Shown here piece after piece: positions 62,862 through 64,000 of a stretch of DNA of 64,000 bases. Source of the DNA: Flavobacteriales bacterium. Lineage in GTDB: Bacteria > Bacteroidota > Bacteroidia > Flavobacteriales > Weeksellaceae. A program made the translations under genes and the position numbers. Location of the stretch: the NCBI GenBank assembly GCA_002747105.1, contig PDSY01000015.1, forward strand, positions 1 to 64,000, read 5' to 3'. The notes under the pieces are model-generated. The model was not told where the DNA came from, made no database searches, and saw nothing but the letters and a program-made list of their open reading frames with translations. Position 1 is the first letter of the stretch. The number at the start of each line of letters is the position of its first letter.

Positions 62862-64000
62862 ATGAAAGATATTTTTGATAGAATTAATGAAAACCCAGGT
62901 CCATTAGGTCAGTTCGCTGATTACGGAGAGGGCTATTTTATTTTCCCAAGATTAGAAGGGAAGATTGGTCCTAGAATGAAGTTCCAAGGTAAAGAAGTAG
63001 TCTATTGGAGTGCGAACGATTATTTGGGATTGTGTAATCATCCAGAAGTTTTAGAAACTGATGCTAAGGCAGCAGCTGAGTATGGAATGTTCTATCCAAT
63101 GGGAGCGAGAGCCATGTCTGGAGAAACCGATAAGCACTTAGAATTAGAAAGAGAATTGGCGAGTTTCGTACAAAAGGAATCTGCTTATTTGTTAAATTTC
63201 GGTTATCAAGGAATGGTTTCTGCTATTGATGCCTTGGCAACTCGACACGATGTAATTGTATATGATTCTGACTCTCATGCTTGTATTGTAGATGGTGTTC
63301 GTTTGCATATGGGAAAAAGTTTTATGTATAAGCATAATGATATCGAAAGTTTAGAAAAAAACCTAAAAAGAGCAACCAAAGTAGCCGAACAACAGGGTGG
63401 TGGAATTTTGGTCATCACAGAAGGCGTATTTGGGATGAGAGGTCAGCAAGGTAAGTTGAAGGAAATCTGTGCTTTAAAGGATAAATTTAGTTTTAGATTA
63501 TTGGTGGATGATGCTCATGGTTTTGGAACTTTGGGAGCAACTGGTGCAGGAACAGGAGAGGAGCAAGGTTGTCAGGATGATATCGATGTTTATTTCTCTA
63601 CTTTTGCTAAATCTATGGCTGGTTTTGGAGCATTTTTGGCAGGAAATAAAGAGGTGATAAGGTTCTTGAAGTTTAATCTTCGTTCACAGATTTTTGCGAA
63701 GTCTTTAACAATGCCAATGGTAATAGGTGGTTTAAAGAGATTAGAATTATTGAGAACTCGCCCAGAAATCAAAGAGAAACTTTGGGATAATGTAAGAAAG
63801 TTACAAGGAGGATTGAAGGAAAGAGGCTTTAATCTTGGAGAAACTAATACTTGTGTAACGCCAGTTATTTTGGAAGGAACGCCAGTAGAAGCTACGCTTT
63901 TAGTGAAAGATTTGCGAGAGAATTTTGGAATTTTCACCTCTGTGGTCGTTTATCCTGTCATTCCAAAAGGAATGATTTTATTGAGGTTAATCCCTACTGC
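62862..64000 (+). CDS. Serine palmitoyltransferase / cysteate acyltransferase family (partial)
   Basis: The gene is open from the ATG at 62862 (MKDIFDRINENPGPLGQFAD) to the window edge, 379 codons, without stop. It is a PLP-dependent alpha-oxoamine synthase: VVYWSANDYLGLCNHPEV, YPMGARAMSGETDKH, LLVDDAHGFGTLG, and the lysine in FSTFAKSMAGFG. In Bacteroidota this subgroup joins serine (sphingolipids) or cysteate (capnine sulfonolipids) to an acyl-CoA or acyl-ACP. The two cannot be separated here. The 3' end is outside the window. Confidence 0.9.
   Translation, partial: MKDIFDRINENPGPLGQFADYGEGYFIFPRLEGKIGPRMKFQGKEVVYWSANDYLGLCNHPEVLETDAKAAAEYGMFYPMGARAMSGETDKHLELERELASFVQKESAYLLNFGYQGMVSAIDALATRHDVIVYDSDSHACIVDGVRLHMGKSFMYKHNDIESLEKNLKRATKVAEQQGGGILVITEGVFGMRGQQGKLKEICALKDKFSFRLLVDDAHGFGTLGATGAGTGEEQGCQDDIDVYFSTFAKSMAGFGAFLAGNKEVIRFLKFNLRSQIFAKSLTMPMVIGGLKRLELLRTRPEIKEKLWDNVRKLQGGLKERGFNLGETNTCVTPVILEGTPVEATLLVKDLRENFGIFTSVVVYPVIPKGMILLRLIPT

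Overview
The window looks like chromosomal DNA of a member of the Flavobacteriia (Bacteroidota), probably a Weeksellaceae-type genome. The grounds are low G+C, promoters of the Bacteroidota type (TTTG, about 19 bases, TAnnTTTG), flavobacterial families of unknown function (DUF4294, DUF6341/DUF6427-like, DUF3109, DUF6029-like), a monomeric isocitrate dehydrogenase, TonB-dependent receptors and a DnaG primase that lacks zinc ligands. The genus cannot be fixed from sequence alone. No rRNA, tRNA, CRISPR array or replication origin was seen.

Layout. 1-18.5 kb is ordinary core genome: a carboxypeptidase-regulatory-domain protein, mscL, lgt, yidD, pcrA/uvrD helicase, lolD, ffh, dnaG, a tandem pair of lipoproteins, clpP, lipoamide dehydrogenase, dedA, rpe, an M42 peptidase, DUF4294, TIGR02757 and rplS. 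At 18.6-25.9 kb lysS has been entered by a 5,675-bp integrative element. A 30-bp perfect direct repeat (20045-20074 and 25720-25749) marks the ends. The element carries a tyrosine recombinase, an RteC-like protein, an excisionase-type HTH protein, a Rep protein, a pseudoknot-forming non-coding segment and two cargo genes. It supplies a new 3' end for lysS, and the displaced original 3' end survives as a pseudogene to its right. Core genes resume with a second lipoamide dehydrogenase and an M49 peptidase (26.1-29.8 kb).

29.8-34.7 kb is a run of short genes, all on the minus strand. They encode a HAD phosphatase, lipoprotein, membrane protein, VOC protein, HNH nuclease and unknowns. Most are separated by long foldback repeats that behave like integron attC sites, so the run resembles a cassette array without an integrase (CALIN-like). 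After a DUF445 protein comes a defence island at 36.1-47.1 kb: a type I restriction-modification locus (hsdM, hsdS, hsdR) with a DRT-type reverse transcriptase between hsdS and hsdR. A roughly 376-bp non-coding leader precedes the reverse transcriptase, and HIRAN, DUF2130 and WYL-regulator genes lie upstream of hsdM.

47.3-64 kb returns to core and semi-core genes: mnmE, DUF6341/6427/3109 proteins, icd, a MITE-like intergenic segment, a MATE transporter, a nitroreductase, a TonB receptor with a small plug-like partner, cdd, an Omp28/TlpA/DUF6029 surface cluster, and a serine palmitoyltransferase-family gene cut by the window end.

The most interesting parts are the lysS element, which appears to swap the C-terminal domain of an essential synthetase, the reverse transcriptase with its non-coding leader inside the restriction locus, the cassette array, and the pseudoknot RNA candidate.
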